Positions 10,814-21,416 of a stretch of 64,000 bases of DNA are shown piece by piece. The DNA comes from Phoronis australis (Eukaryota > Phoronida > Phoronidae): the NCBI GenBank assembly GCA_002633005.1, contig NMRA01000535.1:44912-108911 (forward strand), in the 5' to 3' direction. Position 1 is the stretch's first letter, and each line of letters begins with the position of its first letter. Below the pieces are notes generated by a model. The model ran no database searches. It saw only the letters and a program-made list of their open reading frames with translations, and had not been told where the DNA came from. Both the position numbers and the translations under genes were made by a program.

Positions 10814-10935
10814 TACTCTGCGCGTGTAAGCGCAGAGTACTGTTGTTCCTGGGTTTTCTTCAATTTTATTCTTAATACTCTGCGCTTGTAAGCGCAGAGT
10901 ACTGTTGTTCCTGGGTTTTCTTCAATTTTATTCTT
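10814..10935. repeat. Tandem pair of hairpin-headed 62-bp units
   Basis: Each unit opens with a perfect inverted repeat, TACTCTGCGC then a six-base loop then GCGCAGAGTA (10814 and 10876). Each continues with CTGTTGTTCCTGGGTTTTCT and a T-rich tail. The spacing is 62 bases, and apart from one loop base the shared 60 bases are identical. The second unit runs directly into the 432-bp repeat, so this may be that element's terminal structure. Confidence 0.85.
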
Positions 10936-11246
10936 CTTGTTATTCTTCTTATTCTAATTCTTCTTCCGACCAACTTTTAGGCTTAATAACTCCAAATTGG
11001 GTGCAGGTACGGTCTTTAAATTCAGCATATGACTTTTGACAGTATACAAATTTTGTTTGGTTATATAATCATATTCCATATTGCACCGGAAGAGGTCGTT
11101 TGGTGCAAAGGTCATATAATTTTCAAAATGCTACTTCTCCTTGAGTTTTAAAGCTATCTTTTTCAAATTCGGTGCACAGGTATATCTCAACATGGCAATT
11201 AAAAAGTTACTTTTCTAATTAATTGGGTTATCCAATCAGGTGAAAT

Positions 11247-11259
11247 AGGTCAAAGGTCA
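11247..11259 (+). promoter_or_regulatory. DR1 nuclear-receptor-type motif (repeat copy 1)
   Basis: AGGTCAAAGGTCA, two perfect AGGTCA half-sites with one spacer base, the form bound by RXR heterodimers, HNF4 and COUP-TF in animals. It lies in an interspersed tandem repeat with no nearby gene. Function is unknown. Confidence 0.5.
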
Positions 11260-11678
11260 TTAGGTGCAAACTAAAATTTTGAGCTAGACCCTTCAAATTG
11301 ACAGGTCTGATTGGCACAGGTAAATCAAATCGGAATCTAAAGTCTCAGGTCATTTAGTGCAACCATGGGGTCATTAGGTGCATTTTTCTTCTGAAAATTT
11401 GACCTTTTCAATCAGCAAGTATTCTGATGTGTCAACCGCTAGACAACTGTAATTCTCAGCGTTAAACATATTTTGCATGGGCTTTGCAATAATTCTTCTA
11501 AAGATGCTTAAAATGCACCGGAAAAGGTCAATTAGTGGAAAGGTCATGTGACGTTCAAAATGTTATATGTCTTACGTTTTTCAAGGAATTCTTCTCAATT
11601 TCAGCACACTGGTGTAAGTCAACATGCAAGTTGAATACCCAACTTTACTTTGCAATAGCCCTAATCAATCAGAAAAAA

Positions 11679-11691
11679 AGGTCAAAGGTCA
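11679..11691 (+). promoter_or_regulatory. DR1 nuclear-receptor-type motif (repeat copy 2)
   Basis: The same 13 bases as at 11247, kept intact although flanking bases of the two repeat units differ. Confidence 0.5.
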
Positions 11692-12097
11692 TTGAGTGCA
11701 AATTAAAATTTTGAGCTAGAGATTTCACAATTACGTATCTGTTTACTAAGAGCGATTGAGTTTGAATTCTAAATTTTCAGGTCATCTGGTTCACCCATGG
11801 GGTCATTACGTGCATTTTTCTTCTGAAAGTTTGACCAATTCATTCATCTTGTATTCTGAAGTGCTTAAAGTAAAACATCTGTGATTCTTAGCATCAACCA
11901 CACTTTCAATTGAGTTTAGAATTCTTCCCTCATCGGGGCTCATAATGCACCGGAAGAGGTCAATTAGTGGAAAGGTCTTCAAAATAGTAACATGTAATTT
12001 CTCCTACAATTTTAAAGAATTCCTTCTCATATTGGTAAACGGGTTACTGTAAATAACTTCCCATAACAATCCCAGTAATACGCACGCGCATAGTCCG

Positions 12098-12120
12098 TTA
12101 TTGTCACGCCGTGACAATAA
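12098..12120. other. Perfect 23-base palindrome
   Basis: TTATTGTCACG, one central C, CGTGACAATAA: 11-base perfect arms. It directly follows the 432-bp repeat and may mark that repeat's boundary. Confidence 0.85.
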
Positions 12121-12131
12121 TCTTTCTAGTT

Positions 12132-12452
12132 ATGGCCTGTTATTCTATGAGAGGGTGCAAGTCATTTTCTTATACGCCTAATTTACGCAGACAAGCAGCT
12201 CCGTTAATGGCTAATCGGCATTCCGCGTTGCTCGTACGGCGATAGAAAAAATACGGATATTGAACTGTGTTTTTAACAGTTCCTAAGGACGTTGAGATTC
12301 TGAAGCGTTGGGTCGTTGCCATACACCGCCACGAAGGAAAATATTTCCGGGTAAAATTTATAAATAGTCGAAAGTTTGATCGTATTTTGTCGTATCTCGG
12401 ATGCCGAGCATCATTGCAACGACCGGTGAATTTTCGGCCCGTCAGCAGCTAG
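12132..12452 (+). pseudogene. Possible second THAP-like remnant
   Basis: One frame starts at ATG 12132 with MACYSMRGCKS (two Cys, spacing one longer than usual). After in-frame stops at about 12243 and 12258 it reads FLTVPKDVEILKRWVVAIHR and EGKYFRV. The P-K-D...K-W-V-V-A-I-H-R string resembles the middle of THAP domains, but the C-x2-H pair is not seen and the first loop is too long. I regard it as a decayed THAP or related zinc-finger transposase start, with low confidence. Confidence 0.35.
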
Positions 12453-13274
12453 AATAACAATAGAACGGTACTTTTTAGCACCGGTAACTAATTAAATGTG
12501 TATAACATGATGTGACGACGAAAGTGAGCTATGGGCGTCATATGCAATGGCATACATCTGTGTTTTCCACAATAATCCTTATTTCTAGCTTATAATGATT
12601 ATGTCCCATAAAATATCCGACGCCCGGATTGAGGACGAAACTGGCCATGCGGCAATGATCGGTCGGTAGTCGGCGTCAAACACCAACTGTGCACCATAAG
12701 ATAAAGTTAACAAAAATATCACAGCTCAGTACATTTTTCAGGAACTGGACGTCGGTAGATCTTCGGATGGTATTTTTGACATCGGCTGACGGTATCGCCC
12801 GAAGATCTGCAGATTTCCAGTCGATTTCAAATCATGGGTCAACCTCAAGGGAAGCTTACCTGAGAACATTTGAATGAGCATGTAAATGCAGATGTTTTTA
12901 ACAAGTTGATAAAACATCGAACAAATCATGCATTGTACGTCACATGCGCCTTCGCTACATAAACCTAAATTATAGATCATACAAATTCTTTGCTTTTTTT
13001 CTCTCTCGGGTTAATCAATAAAACGCTATGCGCTACTAAACTTCCTAAGCATTTTGCGTATTTTCTAATTTTGAAACTCACGCATTTGATGGTCGCGTGA
13101 AATTCCGGTTATGTGTTAAATGCCATGATTTAAAGTACTAGAATTTTCTGCTTATCGTCTTCAAATGAAATTTTGCCGAAGTGAGAGAATATAAGATGGT
13201 ATCTTCTAGAAAACCAAAGAGCAGCAATACATGGCACGTACAGAATGTCATCGTCACAGTGAAAAAGACTAATG
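12453..13274. other. No gene seen
   Basis: Short frames on both strands, none with a recognisable domain or splice-bounded structure. Confidence 0.4.
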
Positions 13275-13385
13275 GGTATTGGTCGGATATACCTTGCCCG
13301 AATTTTGAGAACCAGTTTTCTACATGGAATAACGTGCATCAAACTGGTTCTCAAAATACGGGCACGTAATATCCGACTATTGCCG
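13275..13385. repeat. Imperfect 111-bp inverted repeat (hairpin)
   Basis: The left arm includes TTTTGAGAACCAGTTT (about 13303-13318) and the right arm its exact complement AAACTGGTTCTCAAAA (13341-13356). Pairing extends outward through GTCGGATAT. Arms are about 43 bases with a loop of about 22 bases. It may be the core of a fold-back MITE or a pre-miRNA-like hairpin. Confidence 0.8.
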
Positions 13386-14700
13386 GCTAATGTTAACAAC
13401 CAATGCCTCATTGTTGTGCATTTTGATTGGAGTTTTACCACTCACAACAATGTAAAATGCATTCATTAATTATTCATCGGTGTACATCGGTGGTTGTTGC
13501 TTGAGACTTAAAAACACATCTGAATATAAATGGTATCATTACCTAATATTGTATGGTATGATATCATTACCTAATAAGGAAGAGTGGGCTAGTTGTAACA
13601 TTTTCACTTAAAATTTCTTCCGAACTATAAGGGCGTTTAACTCGATTTAAAGCATTATGGTTATTCAATCCTTCTCCCACACGGTGAATACGTGACATCT
13701 TACTAACCCGCGTAACAAAAAGCCTCGCTTCCCTACAAACGAATGCGTTTGTAAAAATAAACCCTAAAATTCGCAATTGAAGAGTTAGTGGACATATGAC
13801 AAAACGGTTTTTCTTTGTTGGGGTTATTGCCTCCTTTGTAACTGTTTAGTGTGACATTTTGCTCACACTGTCTAGTATTCTCCTTTCTCAGTGACACCGT
13901 TCACAAAACTAAGGTAGCGGTCAATCTCCTTATTATAAACGGGTGTCCAAAATTGATTTACTTTGATTGTAGAACCAGGCATGTAGATGGCGCTCTGGTA
14001 GTTAATCAACAAAGCACTCTAGCAATGAGGCCTGTTCGTGCAAACGTCGACTGGTCGAATATCGTGGGTTTAGATGTCTGGTGCTTTGCTGGAAAGCATA
14101 CATTACCACTTCAGAGGGTAAATGGAAACTATAATAAACTTTCCTTGCAGAGTAAGTCATTGGATAACTTCTATTCTCCATTTTATCCTTTCATATATTG
14201 TTCTCGATTCTGAAGAGAATGATATGACCAACTGTCTGTTTGATAAAAGTGACTTAAATAGGCACGGAACGTAAAAGCTCGTCAAAAGTATCTTTTAAAC
14301 AATTCCCGACGAAAGTGCCATCTCGCAACGTCTACTAGAGAGTTATCCACTTTCCCCTGTGAGGGAAATTACAGAGAAAAATCATAAAATTCACGATTTT
14401 TGAAATACACGCTAAGCAAAACTCTATAGTCACCACAGAGTTTCAAAATTCCCTCCCATTTATGATAAATGCTGCGCACATGCGCTTACAGTCATTTGAC
14501 AAACAGCTGACAAATAAGATTGGTATTAACGGCATATATCGTGCGGTCGCATTCCGATTCTGCGGTGGACAGCACAGCATGTGGCAAACCACTGAAGCAA
14601 GTGATTTCCTAAAAATAATGCATTTTAGAATGTGTTTGAATACATACTACGATACATTTATAACTAATTTTAAACAGACAGAACTTACATCAACTGTATC
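13386..14700. other. No gene seen
   Basis: A short duplication, ATCATTACCTAATA, recurs about 37 bases apart near 13530-13575. The open frame at 13851-14213 has no recognisable domain and no flanking splice signals I can support. Confidence 0.4.
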
Positions 14701-14750
14701 TTAATCAGACTGGCTGCTGCTTGAAATCGACATTGCTTTGTTTGCATCAA

Positions 14751-14763
14751 AGGTCAAAGGTCG
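14751..14763 (+). promoter_or_regulatory. Near-perfect DR1 motif in the host repeat of element A
   Basis: AGGTCAAAGGTCG, one mismatch from a consensus DR1. The homologous repeat at 31731 reads AGGTCAAAGATCA, so the motif belongs to that family and not to element A, which is inserted 20 bases downstream. Confidence 0.4.
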
Positions 14764-14783
14764 CATTTTCCATGTACGGGAAT

Positions 14784-17700
14784 GGGGCTATTCGGAAAAC
14801 TTACATTAACTAGAGGGCGCGCGTGTACTAGTGGTGATAGATTAACAGCCTCGATTTCGCGAGCCCTTTAAATACATGGTGAAATGGCTTGCAGCCGTGC
14901 CAACTGAATCTGAAATTGCGTGAAAAGGGTGCTTCTATGAGAGGAAGTAAGCACGAACTTATACAAAGGTAAGGTTTGTGATTATTTTAACGATTATTCC
15001 ATGATTATTCTACCGATGCCTGTTAACTGAGGTATTCGCCGATGTCGACTTCGCGGCAGTCGCCAGTCGGGTTAATCTTTGTTTGTTGTGATATGTGATA
15101 CGATACTTGACGTAGCAATCGGGATCTTTTCGTACATCAAAGCATTATTATTATTTGGAATGATTTCTAACAGTTTATCAGTGACAGTTACATCAATCAA
15201 TGCTGAATATTTGTGCTGTCAACTCGATACAGGTTAATGAGTTAAGATTACAATCCAAGCCCAATGGCAAAGGGTACATGACAAATACAAATTGCATTAG
15301 ACTATTTGTTTACTCACTATCATATGTCTTCTGGAAATCTATTACACGTTGAAATAGAAATCTATCACGTCTGTTTTCACGTAACCTTTGGTTTTTAGGT
15401 TTGAGGGCTTGTACCGTGCAGAGGAGATATGCATCGCTTCTGCACCGTCCCTGAATGGACAAAAATTGTTTTTTAAAATTTGACTGCAGCTAACCAACAA
15501 GATCTTCCCATCCAGTACACATCGGCTGTCAAAGCCTACTTTCAATATTGGAGACAACGAACAAAGCCTTTGAAAAGGAACAGCTATTTTTAAAGAAAGG
15601 TATGTAAGTCATTTTGTTAATTTACTTATTCAGGTCCTTTGCGGGGGATTGGCATGGGAGTTGGGGTTTTAATATTTGGTACAACTGAATGTGTGGAAAT
15701 AACAGGTAATACATGTTTGGGGAAAAGAGCATGGTGAGGTAATTCTTAACCTTCATGAAGTCCCTTCAAGTTGATTTCATGAAACTGTTTTGCTACTTGT
15801 ATCAATTGTAAACCCATGGAAATATATTACATTTTCTGAATTCACAGTGACTGAATAGTCTTAACTCATGCCTTGAAATGTTGCAAGTCGTTAAAAATTC
15901 AAATGACTGCCATTTTTGTGAAAATTGCATTTTTGATGGTGCCTTACGATTTGTAATTACTCTTAAACAACAGAAAGATTATCCATCATTTTTAAGTGAC
16001 CCAAGTCTTCATATTCTCTATTAGAAGAAAAATTAAAAGTCTGAGAAACGGTTCACTCAACCTTAAACTAGAAGCATGCTTGACAGACCCATGAACTTCT
16101 AATCGGAGTTTAAAATTAAAAAGGCTTGAAAATGGGTAACAAAGGTTTGAAGTTGTCTCAAAAAACTTGTATATCTTACAGACAAGTGATGCGTTTAAAG
16201 AATTGTTATGGTTAGCAATAAAAAATACAGACACAGTTTTATGAAATACTTATTATATACACCCTTGGTTTCTGAAAATAATAATTATTTAATTTTATGT
16301 GAAACTGTACAGCAGTCACCATATATTTTTGAAAAACAGGGATAACATTTTTGACCCAATCTGGAGTACTTAATTATTCATATTTCAATATTTCTTCCAG
16401 GCCACTTCAAGCTGTATCATAGACAAGCTGTGTTACTCCGTTCTCTTCCCACAGCACTTCCACACACCAGCAGAGTTGCATGGCACAATGTACCCTGTAC
16501 AAGTCAGTGGCCCTGGAGAAATGTGAATCGCAGTACTAAGTTACCATAAGACAATGTGCTAGTGAACTGGCTGTGTATTCAGACGAACTATATCTGACTG
16601 CTACACAAGTAAGCCTTGTTGGTGAGGATGCCCTTTCATAGGCAACGAGTCATGTGTGGGCAATAGCTTATTTCCTTTCCTGGAAGAAACATGAGGAACT
16701 GAAGCTAAAGAAGACCTAGTAACACTCTGGTCTAGTTCAGAGTCTGATTTTGGGCTCAAAACGATTCAAGTGATATGCTGCTGTGTTTACCTACAAGGAT
16801 CTCATTGTGCATGTTCTTGAGGCTGAATGAGGTTACATGAAAGAAAGCCAGTGTCGAAACTGAACCTTTTTTACAAGCGCTTCTTTAGGCCATTGAAACT
16901 AGATCCCAGTGAAATGAAAGCCAAAAGCTGAGTGACATTAAATTTTCCTTTCAGAAGAAAGGCTTTATACTATTGGTAAAAAATTTGGTACACATTATGG
17001 GGAAATGACATTCAGTGACTGCATCGATTGTCTTATTGTATGTTTTCAATTGTAGCTAGCTGGATAAGAATCTGCTATGCACAAGATTCGAGAATAAGCA
17101 ATTATCAGTGTATTTAAAAACAAATGAAAAAGCACAGAAAGAAACAACATTGCGAAGGAATCCATAATCAGGCATATCAAGTGCTGAATTTCTGAATTAT
17201 GCTGAAGGATTGCTTTTCACTTTGTCCAAAAGTAAAATAGATAGTCGGGCGGTTGCTTTGAGTTGTTTTCTCTCACCTGTAACAGAATAGTCGAAGAAAT
17301 ATTAGCAAATTGTAAAAGAAAAGACAAGACAAAACTACTTTTGTAAGGCAGAATATTCTTGACGTTTCATCTTTATGTTTATGTCTTTTGTAGAAACTAA
17401 TAACCTTTGTCTTATTTAATATTTAAGTTAAAATATGTGAAACAGGCTAAAAGTGATTTAACAATGTGTATTTTTCATGACACTTAAAATGTGCTTCTGA
17501 TCTCAACAAGTAAAATTCATTCTAGGCGTCAATTTTTTTCCAATGCAATGTTACGACATTTACTGAATTAAGGCTTATTCATGTTAAATCGATAACTGAT
17601 CTGGTAGTCCTGGGGGTGGGGTACGCGATAAAATAAGGAAACTCACTCATCTAGAGAATTTTATTGGAAACAGCATAGTTTTGAAGAAAAACTGCTGTGA

Positions 17701-18260
17701 AAAAGTCACCCTTGACTTATGTGCATCACGTACCATACACCTCTTATTACTTATTTTGGGAGCACTCCCACCCAGGACAATATGAATATGTGCTGCTAGC
17801 CTACCCGGCATCGGGTGAGTTTCCTAAAAGAAACACTTAGTTCCACTCAATAAACCTGTTATTCAGTGGGGGTAACTGGTGGGGATAAAATCACCGAACG
17901 ATGATGATAGAAACTGATTGCTAAAAACTTACCAAGTAATGTGTACTAGTCTCCGAATGGAACTGCATAGTCATAGAGCACACACGGGGCTTCAGCATCC
18001 ACATACTTTTTGTCAGTTAGTTGACCCTTTTGACCGCAATTGTCCACGAATATAGTAACTTAAGGTCTTTTGGGAATTTGCAGCCACCTGTCGAAGACTT
18101 GCACCAGAGAAATTAGCAGTAATAAGAGTTAGCGCGACGACGTATTTTGATAACAATTCCATCTTTTACCAGTTGTTTACATGCAGACAGCCACGCATGC
18201 GCAATTCAATCACCACTAGTACAGCAGCGACACCGCGAGGAGAATTCTCCGAATAGCCCC
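14784..18260 (+). mobile_element. Copy A of ~3.5 kb inverted-repeat element
   Basis: The left end is GGGGCTATTCGGAAAAC and the right end, reverse-complemented, is GGGGCTATTCGGAGAATTC. Both ends continue to TGTACTAGTGGTGAT at about 50-60 bases in. The outer bases AAT/ATT probably belong to the target. Copies B and C match along most of the length. The interior has many stops in all frames in all copies and no recognisable transposase, so it is non-autonomous or long dead. It is inserted into another repeat whose empty form survives at 31690-31995. Confidence 0.75.
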
Positions 18261-18413
18261 ATTGTGCTACTTCTATTTTTTGAACTTTGAAACTAAAGGA
18301 AAGATGCCTTGACATCAACAGAAATTTCAAGTTTTTACGAATAAACTGAAAGTACACGGTGTACAGGCTGAATTGTGTTTTAGTGGCAGCTAACCACTTT
18401 GAATATTAAGGTA
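18261..18413 (+). repeat. Right half of the repeat interrupted by copy A
   Basis: The sequence from GTGCTAC through GACATCAACA, GAATAAACTG and TTTAGTGGCAG matches 31767-31990 in order. Together with 14710-14783 it forms the host repeat that copy A split. Confidence 0.7.
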
Positions 18414-18745
18414 GGTGGATACACAAAAAAAATAATTTTGACTGTTTTTTTACATCATCCTAATCTTTAATTCTTGATGCACAGTATACTGAAGAAAAAT
18501 AAATCATTCTGAAAATCCAAAGGTGTTTTTTAATTATATTTGACCAAGCTTCAGTAAGTTTTATGGCTTGAGTGCTCACCAGCTCAGTGACTGACAAGTG
18601 GGGCGGAGTTTATACCAGGACACTAGCTCTAATCTAACCCTGTCAACAAACATTGCGTAACCGGGCAATCGAGAGTGCTGTACCAGCTGATATTGATGTT
18701 GTAGCAAAGCCAAGAATAAAATGAAAGCGCTCCGAGGAGCGAAAC
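18414..18745. other. No gene seen
   Basis: AT-rich sequence opening with GGTAGGTGGATACAC, a phrase also found in inverted form near 26104. No coding signal. Confidence 0.35.
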
Positions 18746-19075
18746 TTGGCGAAATTAACAAAAAAACACGTTAAAGATGACCAGAAAAGATTACGACAGA
18801 GATGATGACGAAGATGACAGCTATGACGACGATGGTGGCAATGATGGACAATGCCAATTATGATATCATTCATAAGAAGAACGTAGAGGTCAGAAATTAC
18901 TAAGAAATAGGCTACAGTATTGAGGGACACTTGGCGAAATTAACTGAAGAAAATACGACGTCGGAGATGATGACGAAGATGACGTATATGATGATGGTGG
19001 TGGCGATGATTAACAACATCATAACATTCATATGACGAACTTAGATGTCACAAACCATAAGAAATAGGCTACAGA
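18746..19075. repeat. Two-copy ~182-bp tandem repeat
   Basis: CTTGGCGAAATTAAC occurs at about 18747 and 18929. Each copy continues with GATGATGACGAAGATGAC and ends with AAGAAATAGGCTACAG. The acidic GAT/GAC triplet run could code Asp-rich peptide but no frame stays open across both copies. Confidence 0.75.
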
Positions 19076-21413
19076 CTAGTTCAATAGAAGCTAAACCAAC
19101 ATCAATGCAGCAAGAGCGCTCAACAAAGGAACAGCGTTATCAGAAAATCTCAAATAACTCAAAAAGTAGACGTCCTAGCGAAAAATGAAGAACAACTTCT
19201 AAAAGCCCGTTCAAAACTATATCTAAATTGATAGTATCACATAACCCCGTAAATTTTTCGAAAAAAATGAAATTTTGGGGTTTTTTTAGAAATTCAAAGT
19301 CAAATAACTCCAAAACTGTAAGTCTGAGAAAAAAACTTGTTAGACTTCATTTGAAAAGGTATACTTCAAATAATCCACATGCAAAAATGCATGTCATTCT
19401 CTCTTCCCGTTAAAATGGCACCTCAGCACGACTGAAAAAGGTCAACATGCGCCGGATCTGACATCTTGAGAGCAACTTCCGGTTTTTTGGATTCGTATAA
19501 CAGCATGTCATAAGAAACTAAAATCTGCAAAAATGCGAAGGTATTGGCCTTATAATGCGCCCTCTACATGAGAAAACATTTTTTCCGCAATCGAGTTGCG
19601 CATGCGCCATTGCCGCTATTTCCGCCATCTTTAACTGGAAGTAAACAATTTCCGTTATACTTGTAGCGCACGTCCTCTCCAATAACTGTGCCGAGATCAA
19701 CCCTGTACGTAAAAAATGTAGCCCCCAGAAGCCTTTGAATCTTAAAATGAAAACAAAATGGCTGCCACAGCCGCCATCTTGGATCCGATTACGACGAAAA
19801 ACAATAGGCTTCCAGTACTTCCGAAACTACGTGTTCTATGTAAATTTCGTGATGAATGGAAGAAAATTGTGAACAAAAAAAACTTGATGGAAGAGCAATT
19901 CTATTTTTGACCATGTGAAAGTTGGTGGGGAAATGGTGATCTAGCTCCTGTTCCGAGCCTGAGCCTGTTTGTCCATCTGCAAAAAATAAGTTGAGTACGC
20001 CAAGTCCTACCGAAGCCATCACTGCACTCAATTTGAGGAGTCAGCGCAGAAATTGTGCGTGTGCAAGAGAAGTCGGAAAGATGAGGTGTCTTGCGAGAGG
20101 ACGCTGATCGTCGACGTGGGTGGTGTTGCACGATTCGATGAGAGTGCATGTACGCGCTGTGAAGACACGCCGCGCGCGCGAGACATGGACAACTGCATGC
20201 CGTCAGAATAGAGTTTTGGAGATAAACCGTGCTTCTCTGCTAGGATCGCGCCATGGAGAAACTAGGCTGCCAAACTCAGGGGATTTTTTTAACTGAAAGT
20301 GCTATTTTCTCATCCCAAAGTCCATTCAGTCAAAATGTTGGCGGTACAGGCACGTGAAAATGTTGAACTATTGCGATGAAAGTAGTTCTTTATCCTCGTC
20401 ACCAATAGGGGGACGAGCTGGGTGAAAATATTGACATAGAATACATGTAGATTTAGAGGTTTCCTGATTGGTTTTTTACTTAAAAGTGTTTTTTGAAAAT
20501 TTTGTGTTAATAAACATATAGTTCGGCAACATTTTGTTCGATTTTTTCAATGATAAATGCTCCAAAAACTGAATTTGTGGCTAAAAGTTAACGCTAAGTA
20601 AGCTTTTAAGAGAAATTTTTCCGAATGAACGCTCCACTACCTGAACACTTGACACGAGAAGTTGCAACACCAACGGCATAATTTTCCGAATAAAGGCACG
20701 TGGGCTATTCATCGGGGTGGGCTTATCTACGGAAAACCCCAGTATGCAGACAGTAACGCGGCGATTTGATATAACACATATATTGGTGGATGAAGAGATG
20801 GTAACTACATATAATATTGGAATAGGCCAACTAACAAATAGGTCTATGTAATACAGTTAGAGAGTCTTTTACCACGATGAGTGGAGAGTTCAGATGAGTC
20901 GCACAAACAAGCAACACATTGTTTTAATGATGTGTGGTCGGCACACCAGAACAGCAGATAATAGATCAATGCTAAGGAGGCACTGAACAGTTCTCATAGG
21001 GATTCGCCTATCAGAACACACGTCAACGAACTCTTCACTCTTTCTTCACTCTGTCAAAAACTGCATGCAAATAAAGAAAAGTTTTGAGTCAGTTCACATC
21101 ACAAGCCCTACAGATGAGCACAAATACTTTGTACTCTCTTGTATTTTTGACCCTTTCACTCCCAGTGGAAACCAAGCTGAACTAAGAAAAATAAGGGTAA
21201 AAAATGCAAAATCGGATCTTTTCACCCTAAAATCACCACTTCCCTGACGATGCTCGACTAAAGTCAACATTAGATTGCGAATGCAAATTTCCTACCGATT
21301 CCAAAAATGTGGTACAAAAGTACTGTCAACCAACTAGTTTTTTTGCAAATCTGGCTTGTTTGAGGGCTACCTGAAATCGCGGCCGATTTCTCTGTTGCTA
21401 CACAGCAATGCAC
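19076..21413. other. No gene seen
   Basis: Short frames on both strands, none recognisable. Long stretches resemble transcribed-repeat remnants (GCCGCCATCTTGG near 19770, GGCGGTACAGGCA near 20340). The left edge of copy B follows. Confidence 0.35.
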
Positions 21414-21416
21414 AAT

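Larger units (their letters stand above)
10960..12040. repeat. 432-bp tandem repeat, about 2.5 diverged copies
   Basis: The phrase GCACCGGAAGAGGTC or a close variant occurs at 11083, 11515 and 11947, exactly 432 bases apart. AGGTCAAAGGTCA occurs at 11247 and 11679, again 432 apart. TGCATTTTTCTTCTGAAA also recurs once per unit. Units have diverged by substitution but keep length. There is no open frame across the repeat. GGTCA half-sites are strikingly frequent. Confidence 0.85.
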
